Shown here piece after piece: positions 36,901-50,630 of a stretch of DNA of 64,000 nucleotides. The DNA is from Pyrocephalus nanus (Eukaryota > Chordata > Aves > Passeriformes > Tyrannidae), in contig CM076266.1 in NCBI GenBank assembly GCA_038380795.1, positions 17,272,145 through 17,336,144 of the forward strand. Direction: 5' to 3'. Numbering within the stretch: position 1 is the stretch's first letter; the number at the start of each line of letters is the position of its first letter. Made by a program: the position numbers and the translations under genes. The notes under the pieces are model-generated. The model was not told where the DNA came from. It saw only the letters and a program-made list of their open reading frames with translations, and made no database searches.

Positions 36901-39699
36901 TGTTTGTCAGCTGTTTTGTTTGGAGAGGGGAAACCTCACGCAATTTAATTTGTGTTGGCCGAGCTCTACTGTCCTTAGGAAAAGAGGGATCAATTGCTAT
37001 GAGAAGCCTTTTCACAGTCTGAAGCCCTTACATGAATGATAGTGATTGAACCGAATTCTTTCTTGTGGTATTATCTGAGCCTGACTAATCATACTTTTCT
37101 TTCCCTTTAGTCTTCCATTGCTTTTTTTTTTTTTCTATTTGTTTCTCTGATATTTACTGCTTCTAACAAAACCGGAGCTCTAGCCCTGAATCTCTGCTGT
37201 TGTCCGTTGCCCATGGAGGTCAGTACTTGTCTCCCAGATATCCAGCACACTGAAGACCTAATTTCTGCCACTTTTCTGAATGCAGGCTGAGGTGTATCTA
37301 CCACAGCTATGCTGAGATCTGTGTTCCAAGGTGTTATGTGGGAGGATAAGCCAGCACAAGTGATCTGGCTAGCCATGACACCCTGCACCACTGGTGTTGG
37401 CAGTGCTTTTCCAGTTCCTCAGTAGAGGTCTAGCCGGGACATGTAAGACAAGAAGTTCACATCCTATTTACAGCTCATGTTAAAGGACCTCACATTAAAG
37501 AACAAGTAAATGAAAATCCTGCTTATCCCCATTCCTCTAATCTGGTAAAGTCATAAAGAAACCTACTTGCAAGGAAGTGCATTAAGCATCCTTTATGGGC
37601 TGTGACACAGAGCACAGTAAACCCCATGGCTGGGCCCCTGCACGGACAGCTCTTTATTGGGAGGGACACCACACAAGTACCATCTTCTGTGTCTATACAC
37701 AGTACTATAATAGGGTTAGCCCACAGTAAAAGTGTAATTAATGTCATGTTATATAAAGATTTACCATTTTGTCTAAGGTCTTCTCTCCCAGGCAGTTTTC
37801 TTGCATTATTCAGTAATCTAAATTAAAATGACTCCGTCCATTCTCCAGAGTTTACCCCTTTTATGCCTCTATGCTTTTCTCAAAGATATTTGTTGTGGGA
37901 TGCCATTTCACCAGAGGGGGATTAGGAAGACATTATGCAACAATAGTGGCACTGCCTTCTTTGCCTGTTGGGTGAGAAAAGAAACAGTATGTAACTTGCC
38001 TGGAGCTTTTCTTTCTCTCTCTTCAAATCTTCCACTGTTCATTTTCACACCAGACTGCCATGTCTCCCACATTCCTTATCACTGTGAGGTTGTTGCAACT
38101 TGCTCTTGGAGATTACTAAGGAAACAAATATCTGTATTTCCTTTATTTTTTCCACAAACAGGACTTCTACTTGAAGGAGGTTTTATTCAAGATGGTTTTA
38201 TTGACCAGTTGGCACATGCACCTTCTAAAGGATCTGTACTGGGGCTACGTCTAATTCTGTAGAAACCCTAGTGTTTGTGGTTGGGGAAAAGCAGAGATCA
38301 CAACAGTGCCTAGGTTATCACCTGGCACTTCCACCCCTCTTCTTTCCTCTCTCACCTTGGGCCCATGAGTGCATTGCTAGATCATTTGTGCCCCATGAAT
38401 GAGCACCCTCTGCAAAGGTTGCTGCAGTCAGCAAGAGACTTTTCAGTGGTTTTCTTTTGGGACCAGTCCTGCTGTGACCTGAGGTTTGACCTAACTCAGC
38501 TAACTTAACTGAAGATAAGGGTCTGCTTTTCCCAGAAGGTTACTGGGGCCACTCTTGCTTTATGTCAAAGGTGGAAATGTTCCTTGTGATGTTCAAGTGC
38601 TGAAATCCCAAACTCCTGTGCATTTCAGGCTGAGCCACACAGGTCTTTTCTTTTGGAGTCTTAACCCAGGCAAAAGTGGTCTACATCACCAGGCACAGAA
38701 GTTGGTGTGTGCTTCCTTCCACTCTCAGTACCACAGTCCTTCATATCAGGCTTTGCTGGGGGGAGCTCCTCTTTATAGCTGCTTCCCCCCTTTTCCTCAA
38801 TTTCCCTGACGTTTACCAACCAGTAAAAGTTCTTCTGGACCAGAAATACTCCTCTCCCTTTGATTACCATACTGGCCAGGGTACAGTGCAGCAGAGGTCA
38901 TGCCTTTCTGTAGTGTAACTGGAGAACAAGGGAAGGCTGGTTTGTACCATCAGCCTTGCACAAAGAACTCAAGCTCAGATGATAACAAATTAAAATGTGA
39001 CAAGCCTTTTTTTTTTTTTTTAGCTTTGTTTCCTCATGTCTGCCAGCTCAATCCTGAGCAGTCAAGGTACTTAGCTCAGCTTAGCTCAGTCACTTGGAGG
39101 GGTTTTAGTTCTGACCCTTTGATTGCAGTTGTATGAACAGCAGTTGTCCAGGTGGTTTAATGGAGTGTGTGATTCTCTTGTTATCACGTACTATAAAATC
39201 CAGAAGTGGCAGATCACCTGGGTACATGGCAGGGCTCAGAAATATTGCCTGGCAATTCTGTCTGTTGCAGGCTCTCAATTAATATATAGTTTGATTTTTT
39301 CCATCCCACAGTATATTGCCTAACTGACCTGGTGAGAGGCAGGGAGAGGCAGCTGCAAATGGTCATTTGCATCAAAAGCTCCCCAGTCACTGCAGATTAC
39401 AGCGACCACATCTTTTCCCAGCTAATGAATTGCTCCCATCTGTGAAATTACAGCTACTCACTTTTGTTTTGTTTAAATCAAAACTGCAGGGCTCATATGG
39501 CAGGCCGTCTGCTGCCTCCAGGTATCCATCTCTCACGCCGTGCTGCTCAGTCGAAGCCGAGTGTGATCGCTGGGGCTGTTGTTTTGTCACGGGCTGTTTG
39601 TCTGGGCTTTGACAAGGAGCATACACAGAGCAACCCTGGCCTTGCATGAACCGTCCGGGCACAGGGAGGAATCGCTTTAGGAACCTGCTGAAGACCTGG
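33943..39699. other. Non-coding, unique sequence
   Basis: No gene or mobile element recognised. Homopolymers are A18 at 34195-34212, T14 at 35363-35376, T16 at 35663-35678, T13 at 37122-37134 and T15 at 39007-39021. The open frame of 144 codons at 37828-38262 has no recognisable domain. A 10-bp tandem TTAGCTCAGC repeat lies near 39071-39089. Confidence 0.6.
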
Positions 39700-39960
39700 G
39701 GCCTGCCAGCCCATGATGAGTCAGTGGAGATGCTTTCTGTGTAATGCTTCTCTGTGAGTCTGACCTATTGATTGTCAAGAGTCTCAATAAATTTAGATCC
39801 CTGGTTTGTGTCTGCACTCCCTAAGCAGAGGTAGGACAATGATTAGCTGCAGAGATCAATAGGGAGGAGTCTTTTAATCGACCATGTAAAATGTGTCCTT
39901 CGTCACTGATAGAGTGTTAATTGGGATTTAATTCTTGAGGGGGCATTCACCTGTCCCTCC
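39700..39960. promoter_or_regulatory. Possible conserved non-coding element
   Basis: A repeat-free block with several developmental-type motifs close together: TGAGTCA (AP-1) near 39718, ATTGATTGTC near 39768, AATGATTAG near 39838, TTTTAATCGACC near 39871, and TTAATTGGGATTTAATTC near 39917. The texture resembles a vertebrate enhancer; conservation cannot be judged here. Confidence 0.2.
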
Positions 39961-42900
39961 CAGTTTTCTCTCTCCTCCTGAAGCCCTCATTGAGAAATCC
40001 AGGGGAGCTAGAAAGATGGAGAATCAAGGTTTTATTATTTTGGAAATGTTATTTATAATGTATCCTGTCAGTCTCCACCCTGAAGTATCCACCTGCAACT
40101 TTCTAAAAAAAAGTCCTCTGTCAGTGGCATTCACCAACTGGAGTATATTTAGCATCTTGGCATACTTGGTGCATTTCTGGTCCAAGGGCCTGGTAGGAGG
40201 GGAGACTTGGTTCCTGACTGCTTGCTGGCAGCCACCAGAGACACACAGGTCTCTGAGATGTTGCCAGCTGCCCAGAGAGACAACAACCAGTTGTCCCAGC
40301 AACCTGGGACACGGAGGATACATGTAACCTGCAAAGAGGCTTCCAACCATCCCCATAGCTGATCTCCTCACTCTTGCGGACGCAGCTCTCCTTCATACCT
40401 CAGCTTTCACCTGTGGCTCGGATCTGGGACAAGGAAAGGGCTACAGACTCTTAGCCTGGCCATGTGGCTTGGCCTCAGAGACGTTTAGGAACAAGCTGCC
40501 TTGATCAGAAGCACAGCCTAAAGTAGTGTCTTCCCTTACACCCACAAAGGTTGCAATGCTCTCCTCTAAACAGGTCCTGAAAGGAAGAGAGCTAACTTTT
40601 GCTTTCATAAGCATGTAAGATACATAGTTTATTAGTGTTTATTTTTGTGTAGATTTTTTCTTTCCTTTTTTTTTTTTTTTTTTTTGGTAGATTTTTTTTT
40701 TGTGGTGAGATTTGATCTCTCTCGTTGTGAGAGGGTGAGACCCTGTTTCTCAAGGGCTACATCTTTCAGCCTCTACCTTCTCCCTGTGATGAACCCTGCC
40801 AGCAGTACAGCTCTCACTGGAAGCAGCTAGTGACAGGGTCAGGCTGTGGGGAAGACCTCAGAGGTTCCCTTTCCAGAGCAGTGGCTTATCCCAGCAATCA
40901 AACATCTTTTCCAGAATAACTCTTGTTGAGTCTGTACAATAGGAACAAAGACAAATGTGAGAAGAGAGGGATGTGATGTGAACTTTACCCTGGGTCCCGC
41001 CATGCCGTAATAGCTAAGTTTTACTATTTTGACCCCTCCAGCAAAGTCTATCTCTGTGTCAATCTGTTCCTCATGAACAAATTGAGGATTATGGCCTGTT
41101 CTCACAGTTCCTTGCCCCCATAGCGAAGATATTTTACTTCTTTAGTTACCTTTGGGACTTTCCAATTTCAGCCTTGGTGAAACGAATCCTGTCACTGGCT
41201 GGAAGATAGAAGCAGCAGCATCCCAGTTAAAAGCTCTGGCATTTTTTCTTCTTGTAAATTCTTTAATAACTTTTAACAGATGACCTCTCTAGGGCTATTG
41301 TATTACCTTCCCGCTAGACTTCTGACAGGTCTTCTATTTAACTAAACCAATAAATATGTATATTTGCAGTATATATTTAAATTATCCAGAATAACTGTAC
41401 AGGGTATTTGCTACTCAGTAACCAGCATGCAATTAGTATTGGAGGCTGTGGGACTGCATGCACATATAAAATTCTTGGATACAATATCCATGAAATTTCC
41501 TTGTAATTTAGCTGACTAATAAGTCAGTATTCATACACAGAATTCCTTCATGCTGCAAAGGATTTTGGGGAATGGACAAGTAAAGCAAAGCAGCAAAAGG
41601 AATCTCTGTCACCCCAAACACATTTACATCTTCCACGACCTCAAGGAGGGCCTGTGGTGGGAACCCAGCTCAGATCTGTGCCTCACCTCTGTGATAAAGC
41701 CATCTTTCTTAGTACCCTTTCCTCTCCTCAGGCTTGTGAAGGCTGTGAAACAGCTGGTTGCAGTTTGCCAGTGCAGTGGGCAATGGGAGGAGAGACTGTA
41801 CCAGCGGCCCCACTCGCAGTGCCATCTCCATGCAAGGGACCAAAAATTTAGGGGGAAACCTAAGTATCTTCTGGTTTCTGGCACACAGGAGCTCTGCGTG
41901 GAGGCTTCTTGATGTTGCCATTCTGTCCTCTCACTGGAAGGAAAACCATCTAATGAGCTGTTCAGACCTGTCTTTTCGCTGCACAGCTATTGCATGTCAT
42001 CCACCAGAGGGAAGTTTCTTTTCAATATCCTTTCCCTAAGGGAAAGGCCTGGGAGGGTGCAGTTGAGTTTTTTTCTATTGCTTTCTTCTGTGATGGGATT
42101 AAGCAGGACCTGCTCCTTTAAAAAGTGTCCCCTTCCCCATCATCCTCCCTCCTTCCAATTACAGCACTAATTTCAGTAATGGAGCATTAATGGAGTAATG
42201 GACTGCTGAAGCTGGCCTGAAGGAACTGTAGTGCTCAGCACAAATTGAGTAAATAAACCATATATTAGATTTCTAAACAATACTTTTAGTCTAGTCCCCA
42301 GGGAAAGAGACTTGTCAAGACTTACTTAAGTCAACCCAGCAAAACGTATGCAAAAGACCCACCCATTCATACCCTGGGAAATGGCACCAGTGGCCTGAAG
42401 CATCAGTGAATCTCTCACATAAATATCTGCTATCCTGACAGAGAGAGCTTTGTGTTGTTTCCTTCTCCTAATTCCTCTTCTTTGACTTATTTACCAATAA
42501 GCAGCTTTGAGCCTGTTTCTATTTGTGTCTTGCTGGAGAGCTGTCCTTGTACGTTGATGGAGAATGACTTGCAATTTTAAGGAGTTATCACAGAGCCATA
42601 CGAAGTGATGGATGAGAGTAGTGCCCTAAACAGTTTTCAGTCTGGGAAAGTCCTGATTATTTTTTTATTCCAAAAGCAGCAGCCCTCTGTCAACATTTTT
42701 ATTACTTTATTTTTAAAATAGGCTTTGCTCTACCTCAGCCAAATAAATAGGAATGAGTAATGAAGTACTGACTATCCAGATTTACCCCAGTGGCATCAGG
42801 GTGAGTAATTGTAATTTAGTTACCCTTCAATGCGTAGGCTGCAGTCGAGGTTTTCCTAGGCAGCATGCAAACAGGGTGAGAGCCAAACTCAGAAGATGTG

Positions 42901-45900
42901 AACTTTGAAGCAAAACAAAGGCAAAGAGTAGTAAAATGACCTTTGCACACCACTCTCCAGGTCAGTGGGAGAACCAGGGTAAAATACAGGACTCAGACCA
43001 ATGCCATGTCTTCAGCAAACTTTTTGCATCTTGAAGGAGCAATCATGAAAAGCCATAATTCCTACAGGGCAGCAACTTGTGGGTGTTCAACATCCCACAA
43101 GATGATTATTTACTTTCTATGAGCTTCAGTGTGATCTGAGAGCAATCTTTTTGAGCCTTTGTGGCAGAAATAAGCAGCGTTTTTTCCTGCTTTTATTTCC
43201 TCTCAACCCCGAGGCAGTCAAGAAAGAGCAAAGAGGGCTCTACCTCTAGTTTGTAAGTTTTATTCAGCTTTAACTTTGCTGAGAATAAGATAAACAATAG
43301 CAGCTTAAGCTTGAATTGAAAAAGAGAAGATTACTTGAGTCCTGTAATCAGACTGGAGGTGGGGTCTGAACCGTAGCTTTTTATCAGGGGTAGTTTTACG
43401 CAGACATCATTAATCTGCTTCGGATGTCTGACACTTAGAACTTGGGTATGTTAAAATCACTCCCTCACTTAACCTCCGGATATAACACGTGAAAGAATCA
43501 AAATCCACTGATGTATACCAGACCAAGATGATGTAGTGTCTCTTGGGGTATAATGCAGTGTCACTTGTGTTCTTTATTTTTTACTGGGGGTAATTTTAAA
43601 TGATCGGTATAAGAAGAAACATGCATAATGTGCTAGTAATAATAATCTAGCAAACTTAGCCATAAAATCCTGAAATCTGCTTTTACAACTTACTGGGATC
43701 GGTATGCTCTGGGTATATAAAGGAACTGCAACACCTTTTTTGTCTGTGTGAGAGGATTAACATAGCACTCTATGAATAATTTTTTAGGCACAAAACCAAG
43801 TAGGTTTCCAAGAGCGATGAGTTTATCACTGAACACTCACACCCAGGAGCATGGATTGAAGAATTTGGAAGATGTCTGTTCACTCTTTGAAACAACATGC
43901 GAGTTTCACGTTTTGTGAAACTTTATAATGTGTCCCTTGAACTTGCAAACTTACTGTTTTCACAACATTAATGTTCTTGAATCCAATCAAACTGCTGAGC
44001 TCAGTACCCTCAGTACCATCCTCTTTCAAGAGGAACAGCTGTAGCTTATCCACCTTGATGAAATACTGCACCTGCAAACTTCAGATCCGCCTACATTTCT
44101 CCCAATCCTTGGCATGTCTTCCTGGAGAATGCTGGTGGTGCACAGCTCTTCACCCTGCTCCATACGTTTGCTGCTCCACCCCTGCAATTCCTCCCAGTCT
44201 TTTTCCCTTGCCACTCCAAAGTTTGAAAAATCTATTTCCTTTTCCTAACTCTCACTGAATTCAGCTACTTCTCTGCTGTTCTTCATCACATCCCATCACT
44301 TTCTTCCCTAACCTGCAAACTTTAACTTTATGAGTTCCTGCACTGGATGGGACTTGATCCTGCCTTATTTTTCTTCATTTCAACTCCAATCTCACTTAAA
44401 GCACTGTTTACAAACACTGTCTGGAGTTTTCTTCTACCAAAATGTCAAGCTACTTCTTCAAAGCTTGCAGATCTTAAAACTGCACTGTACATGCAGAGGT
44501 ATAACATATGCAGCACACATCTTCTCTGCTAATATTCTCAGGAGGAACAAGGACCATCTTGATGGGAATTTTCAGCAAACACCATGTGCTTAGCCTCAGA
44601 CAGCTGCCATGGAAACTTCATCCTGAAGTTTTGCAAAGCAGATGAAAATGAAATTTTGTGATGAAAAAAAAGGCAGGGAGCTTAAATAGCAGACTGTTGC
44701 TTGGTGGTTAGTTCTTTGGCAATTGAAAAGCACAGAGCTGCCAGCTCTTCAGGCTTGTGCACAGAAATCAGAGTATGTGAGGATAACAACCTGATTAAAG
44801 TAATATGAATGAACTTTTTCAATGAAAGGGATTCCAGAAAAACTATCCTACTTACATCTTCAAATCCTGACCTATTAAATTATCCTTCTGTTTTCAAAGC
44901 CTTTGTGATGTGGCTACACACACTGGTGGGATGTCAAAATGATGATTGGAGATCCCAGCTTTCCCACTCAGTTTTCCTATGCTCGGGAAGGGAAGGCAGC
45001 TGGGGTTGTTAAGAAGAGCCAGTTGTGAAGGATTGCTTTTCTGACATGGCAATTTGTTTGGTGGACCTGATCTGGAGCTATCTGACATAACCAGGATCTG
45101 AGAAAAGACAGTCTTCTGTCCCTTCCCTGTCAAGCAGTGTTTACATTTAGGTGGTGATTTGGAATGTCATTCTGTTATTTTTTCATTTTGCTTTGTGATA
45201 CAGGACATTTAGCAATTGCCAGGATAAATACAGTTGTATCTTAAGAATGGTTTGAGGGTTTTTTAGGATTTTTCTTTTGGTGGTTTTTTTTTTTTTTTTT
45301 TTCTCCTCTGGGAATTCCTAGGTATTTTGTGAAACTCCCTGAATTCTGTGGGAGTCTCTTCTTTCCACTAGTCTATTGCTTAATATTTTTACAGAATTTT
45401 TACATAGTTTTAGTCTATCTAAACTCTGCTTCATATAATCCTTATTTTCCTATCTAAATATGTCATGTCATCCGCACTGAAATATTCCTATTGACAAAGA
45501 CAAAAACAACTGCATATCAGAGAATTTTTTCTTCCTTCTGCTGAGAGTTCCTCTCCAGTGAAGGATATGGAAAAAAACTGAAAGATTTTTTTGCAAGGCA
45601 AGTGCTTTTATTATTGTGCTGTAGCATGTCTGGAAAAGGAGACCAGGAGTAAGATACCTAATATGCCTGATCTGGTGCAAACACATTCTTGCATTAATGG
45701 AATAATCTTTCAGACACCTGCTGGGAGCTGTTTAACCTGATCTCTTGGGTGGTTTGTATTATTCCTGTGGGGAAAGTTTGGATGGAAAGAAAAGTTGTCG
45801 TCGATAAATGTGTGTTCATCTTCACCCTTCTTCTACCCCTAAAACTGAAAATTTAGCCAGAAATAAATACTCCCACAAAAGAAATCCACTGGAACACAAG

Positions 45901-46554
45901 AAACCTCCTACAAAAACTTGCAGTAAAACTTTAACAGGTTTGCAACAAACCTAGCTTTACCAGTGTGACTGGATCAGCCCCTGGGTTCGTCTGCCTCTGA
46001 GCCTTACTCTGGCCTTAGATTTGGGTTGGTTTCATTTGCTTGTCCTAGCAGCACTTTGGGGTGCACAGGATATTTGTTTCTCCAAGACTAGATGGCCCAT
46101 GTAAAAGGAGGAGGAAGCAAAGAGAGGTCATGGTTTCTAATCTGGGCCAGTATCTTCTCTGCCACTCTGGTCTGAGTGGTGCTCCCTATCAGGGGAGCAC
46201 CTCCTAAAGAGACACCCAGCATTAGTGCTGGCTGCCAACCTGAGAAAAGCCATGGTGCTGGCCAGCTCTGCCTGCTGCTACCCCCTGCCAACCGGGCTGT
46301 TAAGACCAGGAAAAGCCATTGGGTAGGTGACAAGAGCCAAAGAATTTGCTGAATGTGTTGGGCTTGATAGCAGCCTCCCCTTGCCAGTCGCATTCCTCTG
46401 CTGCAGGACGGATGCACAGAATACATCCCAGACCTTCCTCCCAGCGGGAGATGATAAGCTCTAGAGTCCTCCACAGAGTGGAGCTGCCTGTGTCCTTTTC
46501 CCCATCTGGCGTCAAGTTGGCTCTTCTGGCCTAGTGGCTATGGGCAGCTGGTAG
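39961..46554. other. Non-coding, unique sequence
   Basis: No gene or mobile element recognised. T20 lies at 40666-40685 and T19 at 45284-45302. A 21-nt interval before AGG|GTGAGTAAT at 42801 is donor-like only. The AT-rich segment at 43250-43760 may be conserved sequence. A 9-bp perfect inverted repeat, GGTGCTCCC / GGGAGCACC, lies at 46178-46201 with a 6-nt loop. Confidence 0.6.
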
Positions 46555-46613
46555 AATTTTTATTTTTTTTATTTTATTTTTTTATTTTATTTTTATTTTT
46601 TTTTTAAATTATT
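46555..46613. repeat. 59-bp pure A/T tract (T-rich)
   Basis: Fifty-nine consecutive A/T bases, mostly runs of T split by single A (TTTTA and longer units). It looks like an impure (TTTTA)n expansion. No mobile-element body is recognisable next to it. Confidence 0.9.
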
Positions 46614-49600
46614 GAAGACATTTCAATAAGCTTGCATTTAGGCTTGGTTACCCTCTAGGTAGCAGAGACCTGTGGGGTTGTTATTCCTGGATCTGGCTCC
46701 ACCACTGAGGTATGGAACAGAAAACTGGGTTGTGGCAAAGGGAAAGGAGGGCATTAAGGCACACAAACCCACAGAAGGTGCAGTGCAGCTTTCCCCCACC
46801 CCAGATGGCTGCGTGGCACTGGGCCATGGTAGGTGCAAGCCTCAGAGGGGAAAGACGATGCTGAAGAATGTGCCGTTACGTATTTCCTCAGGTTTTCCCT
46901 CCTTGGCAGAGGTGTGCGAGGATCGCAGACTTGGCAGGCATAATGGAAAGCTGTCTTCCTCTGCAGCCCTCCAGGGACCTTACCTGGCACTTTGCCGAGC
47001 TCTGGGCACCAGGAGCTGTGGTGTGGAGATGAGCTCTTCCACAGAAACTTTGGATATATCTGTGTGGTCCCATGGAGTGCAATGAGAAGGTCCCCAGATG
47101 ATCCTCACCACACTGGAAAGCAAGACAAAGATCCTTCTCTCACAAGCACTAATGAGTCAGACATGACATTGCACCTGCAGAAATATCATTGCTTCCAGGA
47201 TGGGCAAGAGGGTCCCTGCACTATGGGGAGCCTCCAAACAGGTGGGACACTTCTGCCTTGTGCTGCAGAGACTCTCCAGCTATGCACTATGAGTTGGGCA
47301 GGCATGAGACACAAAGTAAAGGCCCAGCAGGAGCTTGCCATCTGAACAACAGTGTTTCTGGACTTAAGATTCTGGAATTTCACAGAGATTTTGGGCATTG
47401 TTCTTGAATTTTTGGGAAAATTCCCCTAAATATCTTCATGGGATAAGTTTCCAAAATACAGCAAAATGGAAGAAACTTGAAAATCTCTCTCAGCTGCTCT
47501 TGTGCTTCCTTATGCGACACTCATTTAAGCCCAAATCCCAAAGGAGAAGTGATATATGGAGTTTCATGGTGCACACTGTATGTTGTATGTGTATATGGCT
47601 ACCTTCGCCTCAAAAATAATTTTCAAAATCATTGGACAGCAGGAAATAAACAGTTCAGAGATTTTTAATCCTCACAGGCTTCATGGCAGCAAATATCTGA
47701 TTTGAAGATAGACAAACTATTTATAGCTCAGCCGAGGAAAATGGTGAAGTCAACCTACCATAAACACCAAATATTTAAAAAGTGCACACATCCCTGGCAT
47801 TAAGAACCATTTCAGTCAACATTTTCAGTATATTAAACACCAAAAAACTCAACTGCAAGTTGCGAACAATAGAAAAACAGTTCTCTTTGGTCACAGTTTT
47901 TGCAGAGCTATAACTTCCTGAGAGACTGGCTCCCAGAAACCCCCGTGCACTTTGATCCCTCAGTAATGCCTATAAATTTCCATCCCCTTTTTGGAATTTG
48001 TCATGAATGAGTTTGTGGCCATCTATTGAAGAAGGACAGGAAGGTCCCTCTTCCGTGACGTTGCCTTTTCTTGTTCCTCCTGGATAAAATGTAAGCCACC
48101 AATGAAGTGTGCTCTTCAGTCACAAGTCCTTGTTTGCCTGAAATCCCTTCTGAAAATGATGCCTTTCATTCACTACTGTTATTGAGTTACTGCTGTTATA
48201 TATAAAGTACCTTTCAACCTTCCACTCAGGCAATGGGGAGAAATTAACATTTGGTAGAAGTTGTTTATTGTCAATGCTGTTTTCTACAGCTTGGGATAGG
48301 AGAAGGAGCCAAAAACCCCAGAAATCTCATAAGTAATGCTACAGAGGGACAGTATAAGCTCTAAGTTTCCTGACCTTTCTCTCTTTCTTTCCCCATTTCT
48401 TCTCCAGCTGCTCTATCCAGCATGTGTAGTCTGTGTCAGAGGCTGGGAGAAAAGTCTCATGTCTCCTTCTCCCATCAGAATTGCACCCGTCTCTGACCCT
48501 GCTTTTGAAAGTCCTTTGGGATTTGAACCTTTTTTTTTACCCTGTGTGTCTGTTGTGCTCTAATTTTACAGGGTGCTGTTGAATTGCTAACACCCCTGTG
48601 CACTGGCAGAGAAGCAGGGAGACCTCATATCTTTGAGAACAGGAGCATGTCACTACCACACTGCTAACCAGGAGAGCCAGGTAGGTTGGGTATTTTTAAA
48701 TCTTATTTCAGAAGATTTTTCTTTTCCCATTGAGGATACAGCTCAGAATTGATTTTTGAAGGAATTATGCTGTTTCATGAAGTTGCCTTTTGTGGCTATC
48801 TGTGAACCATGATGGTGGACATAAAGTGTTTTCTTGATTTATCACCCTTCTGCACTGCACAAGTAGAAATGTCTGTGATTTTTTTTAAAATACATATATA
48901 TCTTTTTATAGAGGTCCATGTGTTGGTCACATGTTGAATATAGTTTAGAGGTTTGGGTTCTTGCAGTCTGAAAAAAAAAAAAAAGTCCAACATTTATCTG
49001 GAAAAGTCAGGCACTTGAGGAAGCAGAAATGGAAAGGCTAGTATGGAGGAGAGAGGAGGTAACTGAGGCAAGAGGGAGCCCTTAGAGAGTGGTCCTCAAA
49101 CCACGATGTGTATTTGTCTTTGATGCTGGCAAAGCTGTACAGGCCCTACAGGAAGCTCTGCACTGCTGGAGGGCTGCTTTCAGCTGAGACACTGGACCCA
49201 GGTCCTATTTTTCCTGGCTCTGGTGTTTGTCCAGGAGGAAGTGAGAGATCCTATGACACTTTTTGGAAGAGAAGGACATGATCCCAGTGCTGTGGATAAA
49301 GTTTCCTCTCTGGCAATAAAATGTATTCAGCTCTGTGGATGGTATTAACAGGTGCCAACATCAGGGTCTACAGGCTGTTTGTTAAAGCTGCAATAGTCCT
49401 CAGCTGGTCTAAGTCAGGAAAGCTGCTCAGACAGTGGAGCTGCAGGAATTTTTTCTTCTTCCTTTGCTTGGGAATTATTTCTTTACTCTTTGGTTCTAAC
49501 ATAAATTTGCCTGAATGTAGAAAATTAATTACGTAATCCAAACCTGCTTTTTAAGAGCCACAATATTAATCCAATTTGCTACAAAAAAAGGTTATGTGCA

Positions 49601-50089
49601 AGCAATTGAGCATAGGCTGTCTAGTGAGTTACATTTCTAGGGAGGTAATGTAGAACACATAAAGCTAAGAAATTTTCTGGTGCACCAGTAGGAAAAGTCC
49701 TCTAAACTGACAGAAATAAATACCTTGAGAATCCAGTTACCAATGGCTATCCTTGAAAGGGGCATCATGATAAAGGAGGGGGGGGGGGGTGTCTGTGCCA
49801 GTGCAAGTTGATTTGTTGATTATCATTTAAAGCATTTTGATACCTGAAATGAAGGTCAGTCCATTGTTGTGCTTTTTCCTTTTTGTAATTAGCTATAGGC
49901 AATTTGTATGGACCACAAAATATGAATAGCATCTCTTGAAATTAATACTGAGGTGGGTGGAAAGGAGGAACAAGAGAAACAAGCAGAAACTTATTTAACA
50001 GGCTGGTTGCTGAACGGTAGCAGCGTGGCTTGACTCAAAGCATTACTGCTTTTAGCATATGATTTATTGCTAATGCTCCTTCCCATGAC
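46614..50089. other. Non-coding, unique sequence
   Basis: No gene or mobile element recognised. A14 lies at 48971-48984 and G12 at 49778-49789. An open frame of 137 codons at 46672-47085 is overlapped by opposite-strand frames of 64-78 codons and shows no domain. Confidence 0.6.
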
Positions 50090-50575
50090 TGGCCTTCAGC
50101 CTTTGATGTCAGTCAGATCTGAATTAATTAGTTTGTAATGCAAAGTGAAAGTGCAGTAGGCTTGGTTTATTTCCCATTCCTCCCTGAAGTCGTTGTGTTA
50201 ACTTGCCTCGTGGGTGTTTGCCCACTCTCTCGCCCTCCCTGCAAAGCACCTTCTCATTTGTAAATTCAAAAAGCTGGCAGGGTTGTATGCATCCGTTGTG
50301 TTGCCTTATAATAAATGGAGCCTTTCAGCCAGGGCAAGTGAGACTGATGTAGGAATGTAGGAGATCATATCTTGGGGGAAAAAATCAATATTAAGATGTA
50401 CAATTGCTCCCATGGTATTGAAAGAATTAGTTGATCTACATGCCAAATGACAGCCCCCTTGATAACAGGGATTATGTGTCCTGTCTTTCCAGGCTGTGCT
50501 CCGTTGGGGCTGCTCTCCGAGTCCCTCAGGCAGAGATAATCTAATTAGTACAACAAAGACCAGGTCGATTTAAAA
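50090..50575. promoter_or_regulatory. Possible conserved non-coding element
   Basis: A repeat-free block carrying GAATTAATTAG (near 50120), TAATGCAAAG (octamer-like, near 50136), ATAATCTAATTAG (near 50536), TTGATCTAC and several evenly spaced AT-rich cores between CG-containing patches. It reads like a long developmental enhancer, ending at the G-rich tract. This is inference from composition and motifs only. Confidence 0.25.
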
Positions 50576-50582
50576 AAATAAA

Positions 50583-50630
50583 GGGGGGGGTGTGTGGGGG
50601 GAATTGGAGAGAGGATTTGTGGGGAGGTGG
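50583..50630 (+). repeat. G-rich tract, quadruplex candidate
   Basis: G8 at 50583-50590 and G6 at 50596-50601 are followed by GG and a G4 near 50623. The two long runs can each supply two G-tracts, so an intramolecular G-quadruplex is possible on the plus strand. Structure is inferred from the pattern only. Confidence 0.4.

Noticed and set aside
37828..38262. 144-codon plus-strand open frame
   Set aside because: No known domain, no splice or promoter context, composition dominated by Leu, Phe, Ser and Cys, typical of T-rich non-coding DNA.
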